Of a stretch of 64,000 bases of DNA, positions 12,218-26,660 are shown piece after piece. The position numbers and the translations under genes were made by a program. This DNA is from Anthoceros angustus (lineage: Eukaryota; Streptophyta; Anthocerotopsida; Anthocerotales; Anthocerotaceae). The DNA is taken from contig MU008203.1 of assembly GCA_010909165.1 (NCBI GenBank), positions 310,001 to 374,000 of the forward strand, read 5' to 3'. The first letter of the stretch is position 1. Every line of letters begins with the position of its first letter. The notes under the pieces were generated by a model, which saw only the letters and a list, made by a program, of their open reading frames with translations, was not told the DNA's origin and searched no databases.

Positions 12218-13578
12218 TCATACCCTGTAGATGACAACGAAGCAAGGGAGCACTGCCTTGGAATTGAAGACGAGCAGATCCCCCATGTTGGAGTAGGGGC
12301 CGACATCCGAGGCCACGGAATCGTATCCGGCAGGGGGGGAAGAATGGGCATCCAGGGCGAGGGAGTCGGCGGCGGCAGCATCCGTGTGCACTCTCCCGGC
12401 GATGACTCTGCACACCACCATGGCGCGCCGCGCCTTGCACACATCGTCGTCGTCGAACTCGGGCCAGAAGGCGATGGAGTCGTGGGCCTTGCCGCTGGTG
12501 GAGGTGGTGTGGATGCCCTTCCCCGCCTCCCTGTGCGAGGAGAAGCCCTGCCGGATGATCTGGCACACGCTGCAGGAGGGCAGGAAGCAGAGGCTGGTGG
12601 AGCCGCTGTAGCCCAGGGAGCACATGATGGTGGTGCCGTGGAATCGCAGCAGCTCGTTCCCGTCCGCCATGCACCGCGGATGCTTCTTGGGCAGCTTGTT
12701 GGCCCGCGCCTTCACCGCGTCCCGGTACTCCTCGAACTTGGCGATGGTCCTCTGCGTGTTGTGCACCTTCAGGATGCGCTCGATCTTCCCGCACGGGATC
12801 TCCTTCTGCAGCCAGCTCGTCCTGAAGATGATCTCCACCACGTTCCGCGACGAGTCGCCCGGATGGAGCTCGGTCACTGCAGAATCGCACACACACATTG
12901 GCATTGCATCGTCAGGAACGAAGAACGAAGTACTCCAATTTATCCCATATCGTGGCCGAGGCCTGCGCGGCCTCGGCCGTGGGCAAGAGCAGGACTAATT
13001 GCGTACCGGCGTGTCGGATGATCTGGTGGTGCTCCAGCGCCTCCACCCGATTAAAGAGCTGCCCGCATTTCTGGCACCCGGGCTTGGGGGAGTCGCACGC
13101 CATACCCGCCTCCCGCTCCAGTGCCTCGTACCCCTGCCCCATAGTGCAGTCGTAGCAGCCTGAGAATCTCCGCAGCGGCGTCCCCTGCTCACGTAGCTGG
13201 AGGAGATAGGCGTCCCGCAGTAGGAGCTGATCCCCCGCCCCAGCAGCCCCGCTCCCCGACCACGTCGTTCTCCACGCTGTCGAAGAATTCGCTCACGCTG
13301 TCCCGCGACACCGGGCTGCACGACGAGCTCTGCTTGTGCATCACCCTGGTGTTGCCGTGGATCACGTCCTTTAGCGACCTGGCGCAGGCTCCCGAACCCG
13401 CGGCCTTCCTGTCCCCCTTCTCCCTCTCCCTCTCCCTCTCCCTCTCCCGGTCCTTCCCTTCCCTCCCCCCCTTCTTCCCATTCTTGGATTTCCCACTCCC
13501 CGCCCGCGGCTCATGCACCTGCTCCAAGTCCGTTTTGCAAGAAAGCGTCTTCTTCCACGTCTGCCATGGCGCCGGCAT
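12218..13578 (-). CDS. Plant C2H2 zinc-finger protein with PARP-like C-terminal domain
   Basis: The family is plant-specific, thought to be nuclear, with one zinc finger and a C-terminal ADP-ribosyltransferase-like fold; its role is poorly known. There are two exons: 13007-13578 and 12218-12876. The joint G|GTACGC ... ctgcag|TG keeps frame and restores HAVTELHPGDSSRN. The start MPAPWQTWKKTLSCK matches the family's N-terminus. A basic (RE)n stretch and SLKDVIHGNTRVMHK follow. The finger is CQKCGQLFNRVEALEHHQIIRH. Exon 2 holds VVEIIFRTSWL, ILKVHNTQRTIAKFEEYRD, KKHPRCMADGNELLRFHGTT and VVCRVIAGRVH, and ends LPCFVVIYRV. One anomaly: between ~13170 and ~13260 the reading frame must change, probably twice, beside runs of G. 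The rest is intact, so I suspect base-count errors in homopolymers, though real frameshifts are possible. Confidence 0.85.
13425..13456. repeat. (CTCTCC)n simple repeat inside zinc-finger exon 1
   Basis: About five perfect hexamer units. In the minus-strand reading frame the hexamer encodes alternating Arg-Glu, giving a charged run in the protein's linker. The repeat length is a multiple of six, so unit changes stay in frame. Confidence 0.9.
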
Positions 13579-16500
13579 CTCGTTCCACCTGACCTCACCT
13601 TACCCCCCCTCCCCTTCCCTTCGCCTTCCTATGCTCCTTCCCTCCCCTTCCCCTCCCTACCACGCCCTCGCCCTCCCTACCGCCTTTCCCCGAAATTCCG
13701 CTCTCATCCTCCCCATTCCGCCCCTGCAATTGCACCCGGACGGGAATGCGTTATCCGCGCTTGCAAATTGCAGCCTGTGGATTCCTTTGCTGCAGGCCGG
13801 GGACGAGCCGCATGCAGGCCGCGCTTCGGCGGGCCGCGAATGGTAAGCGGGAGCGAGAGCCCGGGAGGGCAGGAGTCCGGATGCCGAGCAGGACAAGGGG
13901 GCGGCAGCCGAAGAGGGCAGTGTAGCAGCAACAGAATGCGGAAGGACCCGGACAGGAGGAGACAGAAATGAAAGTGCGCTGCTGGGAGGAGCAGAAGTAG
14001 AAACTCCTAGAACCGGATTGCGCCAAGACCGGAAGGACTGGCCTCTCCTTCTCGTCCCCCTTGGACCTTGGACTGGCTTCACCGAGCGATGAGAGAGGCG
14101 AGAGCAGGCATAGCCAGCAGTCTCATCAGACAGTACAGCACAGCAGGCAGAGAGAGGCGGAGGCAGCTGTCAGACCACATGAAGTTTAATTAATAACAAG
14201 ACATTATTTACCATATCCTAAATATCTCCAAAAATCGCACGGCTCACCCGCCTAAGCACGCCCAACTTCCTCCCTTTTCCCACGGCCCGACAGCGGGCCG
14301 CGCAGCTCGGGCTTCGACACCCTCCCTCGTTACGTCAAATATCTCGGCAATCGCAGCCCGGTCGTGAACTTGACTCCAGGTCCCGTCAGGTCGGGTCGGG
14401 TCGGGCCCGGGCCCCGCCCGCGTTGCAAGTTGCAACCGGCTTCGTAAAACCCGGTTCCGGTTTCGAACGGGCTATTATTGGGCGAGTCGCGATGCCCACC
14501 GGACCGTTTGAAAGCGCGAGCCAATGACGCACGCTGTGACCAGGGTTAGACTAGGCACATGGTTACTGTTTACAGAACTCGTTGTAGAGGGCGCCAGTTA
14601 GAACGTGGTTCGGTTGGAGGCGACTCCGTCAGGTGGGGAGCCGCCCGTTTCATCCGGCTTTTTTTGTGGGCCCGTTGGGTTGGGTTCCGTCACTCCGATG
14701 TGAAATTCAAAAATAAGCTATATTTGAACGCAAAGATGTCTAAATACTTGCCAGCGTACGTACACAGCGCTGTACCGATGCCAAATGTACATATCTTGTA
14801 CAGACTACAGTGCCCGCCCGTCTTTATGTCAAAAGGGTGGACGAGTTAATGTGTTTTTGAATTTTCTCATAATATGTGCTCCAATGGGGGGGAAGGATTG
14901 CGTGGTGTCAGGCAGGACAGGATTTATGCCGTAGCCCAAATCCTAGCCTGGGTGTCCCTACAGGTCAATGAATTCGGTCTGCACTTTGTGCTAATGCTCT
15001 GTCCAAGGACGGACGGCCTGGACAAAGGATGGACATCACTGTTTGTGGAATGGCAAATTGCAATGAATGTGCGCATTTTGGAGGCAATTTTGAAGCTGGT
15101 AGCCCGTCACCTGCCCACAAAACGAGAAACCTAGGAGAGCCCGAGAGATCGTTATCGACTCTGCTGTAGCCTGCGAGGTCAGGTCTTGATGACGTCTCTG
15201 TCCCCAGCTTGACCGGGCGCTAAAAAACGCCGCTCTGACGTTTCAAATCGACGTGGCCTTACGTTTTGTAACTAACTCGAGTCCTTGACTGCTCTGGAAG
15301 GTCAGACGGTGAACCCGGGTGAGACTTTGACCTCACCCCAGGTTAGGCTCCGTGCAGACCTGGGGGAGCGAGCCCGGAGGGCGTGCGCCAGGGTGGTGGT
15401 CGGGGCTCGGAGGTTTGAACGACTGACCGGGAGTACCGGGAACGCCGGGTACCGGGTACTGGGTACCGGGTACTCGCAGCGCTGGCAGGTGTCAGTGGGA
15501 GGAGTCGTCGCCTTCGAGCTTCCCCCGGGCGGCCATGGCCCGGTCTGCCGCTGCTCTGCCTCCTGCCAGTGCAGTGCAGGCTGCAGCGACAGAGTCTGCG
15601 CCTTGGCCTTGCTTGTCTGCCGCACTGGCAGCCTTTGCAGGCTTTCGGCATGTGCGGATACGGCCCTTGGTTTTCCGCCTTCTCTTCCTCGACCGACGGA
15701 TGGGAAAGGATGGCTAGAGATGTTTCTCGTGCGCGGCTGCCGCCTTGCGGCTATGCTTTGCTCCGGATATGACAAACCTATCCGCTTCTTCTGCTCACGG
15801 CATCATGTCTATGCATATGCTAATTGTGCTGAAAGGTGTCTTCTCCCTTGCAGTGGTACAGTGATTAGCGATATGACAATAGGTACACAACTTGACAAAA
15901 CTTCGCAATGCAAGGAATAGGGTTCAATGGACTACAAGGGATGCCGCAGCAGCAGGTCCCAGGGCCCGACAGCCTCGAAGCAAGGCCGGCGGTAGCATAC
16001 ATACACAAGCAACCGAGACCATGCATGCGAGCAAGGGTTTGGCGAGAAGTACCTGTCAGGCATCAGTCCTATGCGGCCAACCCTAGCAATCGATTCGGGA
16101 ATTTCGCACGCGCTTCTGTAACTTGTGTTGGGATGAGCAATGAGCGTGCGAGCAGTGCAACGCACGGCAGGCTGGTAATTAATGGCCTGGTATATGGCAT
16201 GACGAGGCACGAGCAACCTTTCTTTTTGGCCGCGTGAGCTTCTTCTTTTGTCCGCTTGCGACGGATTGGGAGTGGCCAAGGCCGGGGATCAGATTCAGAA
16301 CAGACTGACGGCAGCGGCATCCTCCGTTTCGGGACCGGCGGCCCGTTTTCGGCTGTTCCTCCTCCTGCGGCGCAGGTTACAACACTGGCAGTGGAGTGTT
16401 GTTCAGACTCCAGGACTGCAGTCGGCAGGACTGTACCATGACCGGGGGTCTGGCGGAAGAGAGAGCGGGAAGGCGGAGCTGATGGACGGTGACCACACAT

Positions 16501-18224
16501 GAGGCCTCCGCCGTCCCGGGCCCAGTTTCCTGCTCCGGGCGGCGGAGGCGCGCACTCCAATGGCGGCGTTACAGCAGCAGCTGTGGTGCTGTGCTGGAGC
16601 CTGTAGCCTACTGCCTATGTTGCGCTGTGCATGCACCGGCGCCTGCTCCGGCAACGCGCATAGAGCGCCTTCATCCCCGAACCTTCACTCCGTATAGGGC
16701 TAACTAAATAGCGCCTGTACCCTTGCTCATCAATTTGATTCCTCTTTCGCTGCTTTGGGAGCTGCGTGTGGCAGATGGACAAATTTAGCTCAGGTGTGAA
16801 TGCTCATGTTCCTGTCTTTATTCTATCTCCCCCCTCCTTCCTGCATAAAAGGAACGGCACTTATTCCTCGTTGCCTACCGGCTGCTCTAGGCAACGTGGC
16901 AGCCCTTGGAACTGGAAGCGTTCACTTCACCCCGTGGCGGCGTGGTCCACGCCCACCTCTGTTTATATGTATCTAGTCTTTGCTGCGTACCTACCGAGTC
17001 CTCACTGTTGTTGAGGTGCTGCCACCTACAAGCACTTGCTGCTCTTATATGTAGATATAGGCATTTCTTTGCGGATGTTGCTCACTGGAGTTAGAGCATT
17101 CGTATGTAGTGTGGTTGAACATTCTCTTCCATGGACGGACTGAATATGTTACAAGTCTTGGGAACGCTTGTGGGTGTTGCCTAAATGCTCGGATTTGGTT
17201 TGCTTCGACCTCACTGATGCCGTTGCAGGTATAGTAGTCAACAACATCATTCCCCCGCCCCCTTCACTTACAGCATTTACAGGGCTTGCGGAATTGCACT
17301 GTACAGTCCAGCCGTGTAGCTGCATGATGCGAGCAACGAGTGTCCTTGCCATGGGGTCTTCAAAATCCATTCTCCGTTGTGAGGTGTAGCTATACCTCGG
17401 GAGCATGTAGAAATTCCGGCATCGATTACTTTTGTTATCCTATGTTCTGATATTGAACACCGTTGCTCTATTTGAGGAGAAACGGGTGAGCTGCGTCCCA
17501 GCATCGAACTCTTCTGCAGCAGCAGCCTGCGCACGCTTATCAGCCTTCAGGTGGTGGGACTTTCAGCAGAGAGCTTCACAGTGAACTTAATACACTGAGA
17601 AGAGAGGACAGTTCAGCGGGCGAGGCCCTGTCTTGTCCTCCTCTTCTCCCTCATGAAGAAGAATGAAGAAGAAGAAAGAATTTTATTGAAGTCCACTAAG
17701 GACGGATTTCCCTCATGGGACTTGGACTTAACAACTTATACCATGGTGTGCCATGGGTCATTGGTCTCATCAGTCATGGACCACGAAGGCATAAACAAGA
17801 ACGAAGTCGCCTTCCGGGGACACCAGAATTCTAACATGATTTGTATATCAACAATCAGATAATGCTTTACCAGAACTCGCTCACTCTCCGACAGCGCTGT
17901 AAAAGAGGCGTTGCTGTTTTCCTTTCGACCTAGCATCACTAAAATCATTTGGGATTAGAGTATATAACCCATATCGCGAATGGAGGTTGCGTATCAGCCC
18001 TATATATAGCTGCTTCCACCTTATAAATTTTTGGAGGCAGAGAGGCGCCTCGACGTTGTCGAGGAAAGTCCCCGAAAGTCCCTAAAGGGAAGACCCACCT
18101 TGTATACGTACATGGAGGTAGCTAGCTATAGTACAGTCATGCGCCTGGCAAAACAGCCATCGTGCTAACGGAATGGGGCTTACTCCTGCCTTCCTCTCTC
18201 GTTTTTGGGACAGCTTAAGCAGCC
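13579..18224. other. GC-rich 5' flank of the zinc-finger gene and long spacer, no gene supported
   Basis: 13579-14170 is C/T-rich on the plus strand and is the likely promoter/5' UTR side of the zinc-finger gene. Short repeats occur at 14385-14415 (GGGTC units) and 15430-15475 (units of 'gggtac' and 'ggtacc'). Many overlapping open frames at 15285-16660 run on both strands with compositionally biased peptides and no motif, as expected from high GC. From 16700 to 18220 the sequence is of average composition with no coding signal that I can defend. Confidence 0.5.
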
Positions 18225-20730
<2,506 letters not shown>

Positions 20731-21534
20731 AGCAAGCACGACACTCGAAAGGCATGCTACCACTCATTACCCGGTGCGACTAGAAGAAACCGTGAGACTC
20801 AGCAGAGGCTGGGGCCACACAGGCCCGCGCCATAGCCATGGCTCGGATTTTCATGCCCCTCCCAAATGCAACACCGGCTGGCAAACGAAGTTCTGTTTGT
20901 TTCGTCTGCCAGCGGCAGTGAAACGGGGGAAGTCGAGATAAGGACAGGGATGGACGAGATTGTTCGAAAAGTCTCGGAGAACGCCTGTGAAAATGTGCTG
21001 AGCTCAGTGGATCTTGCACTCCGTGCAGGTTTGTAGGCCCATCGCCAAAATGCCGGGGATCGTCCATTCGGGATGCCTTCAAACAGCGCCACTCTTGCTC
21101 CAGGGGAAGTAGTGACCATCTGGTCCACCATGGCAGGGGCTGAAGTCGGCGTCAGTAAAGCTGGGGCCGTCTTCTCGAGCACTGTGGTCTACCGCTGAAC
21201 TTGGGATGAAGGGAGTCAGGGCCTGGAACTACAATCCTTGAATTCTTCCAAGTGGCAGCAGGATGTTTCGAGGAAGGTACTCTGTCGGTCTGATAAGCGT
21301 CATATCCTTGGTATACGCAACCGAAGGTTGTGCTTCACAGTGGGTGCAGCCTTATGTCTATGCAGAGCAATTCCAGGCTTCTTGATTCTCGTCATGAGGC
21401 TGCAAGGGATTGCAGCGAGCTGGCAGGAACGAATATTGTTTCCTTGGGTTGGGTTCAAAGGCGGGTCTTCTCTCCAGTAGGTGTGTTTGCACTTTGCTGA
21501 ATGTACGGGTGAATTGAAGCCTCAAGGCTAGATT
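20731..21534. other. Intergenic region between the TrpRS remnant and the PPR gene
   Basis: The two genes diverge from here (minus to the left, plus to the right), so their promoters would lie in this interval. Open frames on both strands at 20780-21182 overlap and have no recognised motif. Confidence 0.4.
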
Positions 21535-24241
21535 ATGCTGGGTCCATGGCTGAGCCTGTTTTGCTCAGGCCGAACGGCATCGACGGAAGACATTGAAATT
21601 GAAGACGCGAAAATGCACAGGATAGCTCTCCAGGTCTCGAATCTGTGTGATCAGGGAAAAGTGAAAGAAGCACTGACTGATGGACCAGGAGGGCATGGCA
21701 ACCTCCTTTGACACTTATGTCCTCCTGCTGCAAGGCTGCTGTAGAATGAAGTCTCTTGCAGAGGCCAAGCAATTGCATGCTCACATGACCAAGAACGGGG
21801 TGGATTTGACAGGCTTTCTTGGAAATTCTGCTGTTGACATGTTTGTGAAGTGTGGGAGCTTTTCAGATGCACTTCGTGTGTTCAACAGGCTGGGGCACCG
21901 AAATGCTACCGCATGGACAGCAATTATCACAGGGAATACCAAGGGTGGACAGCCTCGACAGGCTCTGAGGATGTATCGACACATGCGGGAGGACAATGTG
22001 AAGCCAAACAGGTTCACCTTCTTAAGCCTTCTAAAAGCCTGCAGCAGCTTAGCAGATCTGAAAGAGGGGAAGTGGATCCATCAAGAAATTTTCAGCACTG
22101 GGTTACATACAAACTTGATTGTAGCAACTAGTCTACTGGACATGTATGCGAAATGTGGGAGCATGGTGGACGCGCAGCAAGTGTTTGACACATTACCTAG
22201 GCGCGATGTGGTTGCGTGGAATGCAATGATAACAGGATATGCGCAGCAAGAACAAGGTCAGAAAGTGTTTGAACTATTTGCTAAGATGAAGGAGGAGAAT
22301 GTGAGACCAGATGATCGCACCTTTGTAGGTTTGCTGAAAGCATGTGGCAGCTCAGCAACTAAGGAAGAGGACATGATTGTCGATGGCCAACTTGTCAAGT
22401 CGAATTCTCTGCAACAAGGCAGAGAGATTCATGCTGAAGTTAGTGCAAGGGGATATGAATCAGACGAATTCGTAGGGAACAAGCTTGTTGACATGTACTC
22501 GAAATGCGGGAGTATGGTGGATGCACAGAGGGTATTTGACAACTTGTCCAAGCGCGATGTTATATCTTGGACAGCCATGATCTTAGGTTATGCCCAGCAA
22601 GAAGAGGGGGACAAGGCTTTGCAACTTTATCTTCAAATGCAACGTGAAGGGATCAGTCCAGACGGTCGGTCCTGTCTGGGTGGACTGAAAGCATGTGCCA
22701 TTTTGGCAGCAGATGAAGAAGCCACACTTTGTGAGGGCCAATATCTGAAAGTACAAGCCCTGAGTCAGGGTAAGCTGATTCATGCAGAGGTGGACAGGCA
22801 AGGCTTCCTTTTTGATCCATTTGTTGGGAACACCCTTCTGCACATGTATGCAAAATGCGGGGACCTGATAAATGCTCGTCGTGTCTTTGACACCCTGCCT
22901 CAGCGGAATGTGGTGTCATGGAATGCAATGCTTGCGGCATACACTCTACAGGAGCAAAGTGAGACAGCCTTGCAGCTTTATGAACAAATGCAGGAACAAG
23001 GTATCGGTTGCAATGACAGGACGCTTCTGAACATGTTGAGGGCTTGCTGCAGCTTAGCTTCACTGGAAGAGGAGTCACTTGTGGATGGCCAACTCATGAA
23101 ATTACAGTCCTTAAAAAAGGGCACTATAATTCACGAGGATATTATTGCACGGGGCTATGAATCCGTGACTTTCATTGGCAGTGCTCTGGTGGATATGTAT
23201 GCCAAATGTGGGAACCTTGTGGAGGCACAGCGTGTGTTTGACAAACTGCCCCAGCGTGATGTACTATCATGGACAGCCCTGATAGGAGGATATGCTCAGC
23301 AAGAACAAAGGGAACAGGCAATGCAGCTCTATGAAGAAATGCAAAAGTGTGGAATCAGACCCAATGCAACCACTTTTCTCTGCATCCTCGAAGCCTGCAG
23401 CTGCATAGGAGCTTTAAACATGTGCACACAGATCCACGATGACATCTCGAGGAGCGGAATCAAGTGGAGTAAAGATCTGGCAACCACTCTCATACATGCT
23501 TATGGGAGGTGTGGTAGCATGGTAGAAGCTCAGCGAGTCTTTGATACAGTTCCTCAGCATGACGTTCTGTCATGGACTGCATTGATTGCAGGATATGCAA
23601 GACAAGGGGAAAGTGAAAAGGCATTGCAATGTTTCGAAGATATGAAACGGGCTGGCACGCAGCCAAACGGTGTCACATTTCTTGCCGTTCTCAGTGCATG
23701 CACCCATGCAGGCTTGGTGGAGACAGGCCTTGACTATTTTGAAACCATGAAGGAACGCTATGGGATCAGTCCCAGAAGAGAGCATTATGCTTGTCTGGTG
23801 GATCTTCTTGGTCGAGCAGGTCTCTTGCAGCAGGCAGAAGACATCCTGAGGGGACTGCCAATGAAGCCTGATTTAACAGTTTGGTTGTGTCTTCTTGGTG
23901 CCTGCCGGACCTACAACAATGTAGAGATTGGCCGACGTGCTTTTGACTGTGCAGTTAAATTGGATCCAAAACACTGTGCAGCTTATGTGTTGATGTCGAA
24001 CATCTATGCCTCTGCCCAAATGTGGGAGGAGGCACAGAAGATCCAAGAACTCAGGGGAAGTATAGTTGATTTCAAGAAGCCTGGACAGAGCTGGATAGAG
24101 CAAGGCCAAACTGTGCATGTGTTCAGTGTGGGAGACAAAAGCCACCATCAAATTGAAAAGGTCTATGAGAAGCTAGAAGCATTGCGTGTACAATTGGAAG
24201 AACCAGATCTTGCCCTTCTCACGTCTGCTGAGTGTCCTTGA
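21535..24241 (+). CDS. PLS-class PPR protein with E/E+ tail, no DYW domain
   Basis: PPR proteins bind organellar RNA base by base; the PLS/E class specifies C-to-U (and in some lineages U-to-C) editing. One exon encodes an 853-residue open frame from 21680 with tandem PPR motifs throughout (for example LVDMYAKCGSMVDAQRVFD and DVVAWNAMITGYAQQEQGQ). The tail ACRTYNNVEIGRRAFDCAVK ... SWIEQGQTVHVFSVGDKSHH is the E/E+ region. It ends 36 residues later with no DYW deaminase, so any editing would need a deaminase supplied in trans. A more natural start is ATG 21535: the leader runs ..IALQVSNLCDQGKVKEALT, which should join DQEGMATSFDTYVLLLQGC, but the two are out of frame at ~21675 by a small indel. 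Three successive L-type motifs carry a ~20-residue insert (EE..xVDGQLxKxxSLxxG) before the second helix. Confidence 0.88.
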
Positions 24242-24499
24242 CCATTGTGTGTCAGACAAACTGGAATCATGTCAGGATCACAACTTGTAAATGAAGACTC
24301 TGTGTACTGACTGGGGCCAAGGTTCTGCTCTTTTCAGGCTACATCTCTTGCTTGGCTGCATGAAAACCAAGGCCCTATCCAGGGCTGCAAGCAACCATGT
24401 ACTGGTGTCATCAGCAATTGGCACCTTGGGCAGATCTGAAATCAGTCGAGCAGAGATATGAGGATGCTGTGAGGAGTCTGTATGCTCAAATGCAAGACT
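24242..24499. other. 3' flank of the PPR gene
   Basis: No coding signal. A DYW-domain reading was looked for in all plus frames after the stop and is absent. Confidence 0.5.
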
Positions 24500-24860
24500 A
24501 GATAAGGGTGCATGTCAGTCCTCTAATAGCATGTTGCAACGTGGCCGACATTGAAGTTGCTACGCTTGTTGAGAACGGTACAAGAATTCACATCAGTGTG
24601 CTCGGAGACAAGCTTTGGAAATTGTCCTTTGCACATTTTGAAAGTGGAGGGGATCTTATGAAAGCATCCATGAAAGCAAGGCATGGTCATTACAAGGAAG
24701 CTTGCAGGGTATGCCCGGGAGTGAAAGCAATGCAACTCTTTGTATATATCATGGGGCTGAACCAATTGATGCTATACATGTTTGCGTCCTCAAGTCTTGC
24801 AGCAACATAGGAGCCCTGTACTTGCATGAGGCAGTATGGCCGATGCTCTGAATGTTCTCA
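24500..24860 (+). pseudogene. Probable PPR remnant
   Basis: The 100-residue frame at 24508-24810 begins with CCNVADIEVATLVENGTRIH, which resembles the 'AC-x-L-x-x-G-x-x-IH' pattern of an L motif. At ~24778, in another frame, VLKSCSNIGALYLHEA is a typical PPR start. The rest is not alignable by eye. It is probably a decayed neighbour of the intact PPR gene. Confidence 0.4.
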
Positions 24861-25263
24861 AGACAAAGATGGTTGATTAAGCACATCGGAGTACTTCATT
24901 GTAGCAGTGATTTTGCAAATGTTTTTGTTGACAGCAGGGACGGGAGGGGTAGCGCTACCTACCTAGAGCTACCTCTGTTGCCTCTTATTCGGTTCACAAC
25001 ATCGGCCAGAGCCAGGTGCCATGAGCACCAGATGCCCGGTATGACTCGAAAAGGTCCTGATCCACTTGGCCGCTCTCCAATTTCGAAATCGAATGGTAGT
25101 AGTATTCAGTGGAAATGTTGGAAAAGAGACCTACAACGGAAACCGAAAACGGAAGCTACAGAGTCCGAGAACGGAGAACATATTCCTCTAATATATAATA
25201 TACACACGTGCTCTCGCCTGCTGATAGTTTTCACAGATAGCGGTTGGTCTGCAGTCGATTCAG

Positions 25264-25735
25264 ATGGCGGACGAGAAAGCCGTCGCGAGGGAGGAGGCTG
25301 GGCCGAAGCCTCAGTTTCCGCCAGTGTCGGCACATGAGATGGGAGACGGTCGAGTGCAGGTGCGTAGGTCACTGGCCGCGCGATACACCTGATTCTGTCA
25401 CTTTGCAGAAATGTGCGATTTTGTGCATGCTTTTCTTTTAGGGTTCGAGCTAAGATTAGATGATCTCTATGTGGAGTATTTCGAGATTAAGGATGCGAAG
25501 ACGTTGAAAGGGGAACACTTGTCCAGAGCTGTTGGAACGTTGTCAGGGAACAGAAGGAAGACAAATGTGCGATTGGGAATTCAACCAAGACGAAAGTAGG
25601 CATCGCGGATACCAGGATACACTTCTTGGCCCCTTTGCCAACGATCACTTTGCAACCTTGTTTTGGGGTCCCCTGCACCGAAAGTCTACTCGAACTTGCC
25701 ATCTCGCTCCCTCGCCGATAACAACAGATCGTGAA
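25264..25735 (+). pseudogene. PNO1/Dim2 (KH-domain ribosome assembly factor) intron-less remnant
   Basis: PNO1 is an essential nuclear/nucleolar factor of the small ribosomal subunit, normally about 220-250 residues with a KH domain. Here the N-terminus MADEKAVAREEAGPKPQF ... SAHEMGDGRVQ (25264) is followed after only ~20 bp by [11 protein letters not shown], then [31 protein letters not shown] and [13 protein letters not shown]. After a frame change come [18 protein letters not shown] and part of the region before the usual C-terminus. About 50 residues between VQ and DTPD are missing, and the loop before LRLDDLY is shortened. At least two frameshifts are present. No introns are seen where the family's coding blocks join, suggesting a retrocopy. 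No poly(A) tail was identified. Confidence 0.7.
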
Positions 25736-26324
25736 CAGCATTATTGTGCGGTGAGAGAAACCACAATTTGATCAGCCTGTGGAATACAGAGGGCTGTGGA
25801 TTATAACCTCGCTGTACGGCGCTTATGCCACGTAAGGAACAACAATCCGGACAACTCAAGCAACCAAACGCTATCCGGTCAGGGCTTTTTTGCGAGAAAA
25901 CCACAAACCCGATCTCGGCCACTTTTAGACACCCATCCCTTTAAAAGCCAGACTTTCGCCGAACAGCTCTAAATCCTGTCCTATTTTGGGGGGAAAATAT
26001 TTGAGTATCCTTTCCCAATTCGTACTCCCTCTCTTCGCAGTAGGGCCCGTTTCCATCTAGCCCGCTCCAGCTACGGAATGCCCGGGCATAACACCGACCT
26101 GGGTGTTCACATGGTTACGGGCAAGTGTGGCCATCTTCATGCCATGATTGACATCTCCCCTTCAATACCCAGAAATTATTATCCAAATATTTTTATTTAT
26201 TATTTGTATTAAGTTTTACATATTACTTATGAGTCCATATTCTACATACTTGCCACGGTGGCAGTCATCCTGGGTCGGCATAGCCTTCTCGTTTCTTATT
26301 TTAAACCCGGCTCCGAGCCAGGCC
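25736..26324. other. Spacer, nothing recognised
   Basis: No coding signal or repeat supported. Confidence 0.4.
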
Positions 26325-26660
26325 GGTCGCTAACCGACAAAGCACCCGGTCCGCCAACTTCGTGTCTTTTGTGCAAACCAGGCCCCGGCCCGGGCTCATG
26401 GGAAACTAGCCCTTATTTGACATAATCTCTTCGCCCATATCTCTCCTCGGCTCAACATCCTGCCAAAATTTTGAGTTATTATGTGCCAATCGACAACCGA
26501 CAAAGCACCCAGTCCGCCAACTTCGTGTGTTTTGTGCAAACCCGGCCCCGGGCCGAGCTCATGGGAAACTGGCCCTTACTCGGCATAATCTCTTCCCTCA
26601 TATCTCTGTTGAGCTCAACATCCTACCAAAATTTGAGTTATTCAATGCATGACAAGTAAC
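26325..26660 (+). repeat. ~165-bp direct tandem duplication
   Basis: Two units share 'accgacaaagcaccc', 'gtccgccaacttcgtgt', 'tttgtgcaaacc', 'catgggaaact' and 'caaaattttgagttatt'. A third, much weaker unit appears to follow (26670-26770: 'cataactcggcaaaatccc', 'gttgagttatt'). Units differ by scattered substitutions, so the duplication is not recent. Confidence 0.8.

Noticed and set aside
15285-15920. Long open frame in GC-rich sequence
   Set aside because: Equally long frames exist on both strands here, with Arg/Ala/Gly/Cys-biased peptides and no motif; this is expected from high GC.
24242-24300. Missing DYW domain restored by frameshift after the PPR stop
   Set aside because: All three plus frames were read past the stop; no HSEKLA, zinc-site or terminal DYW pattern is present.
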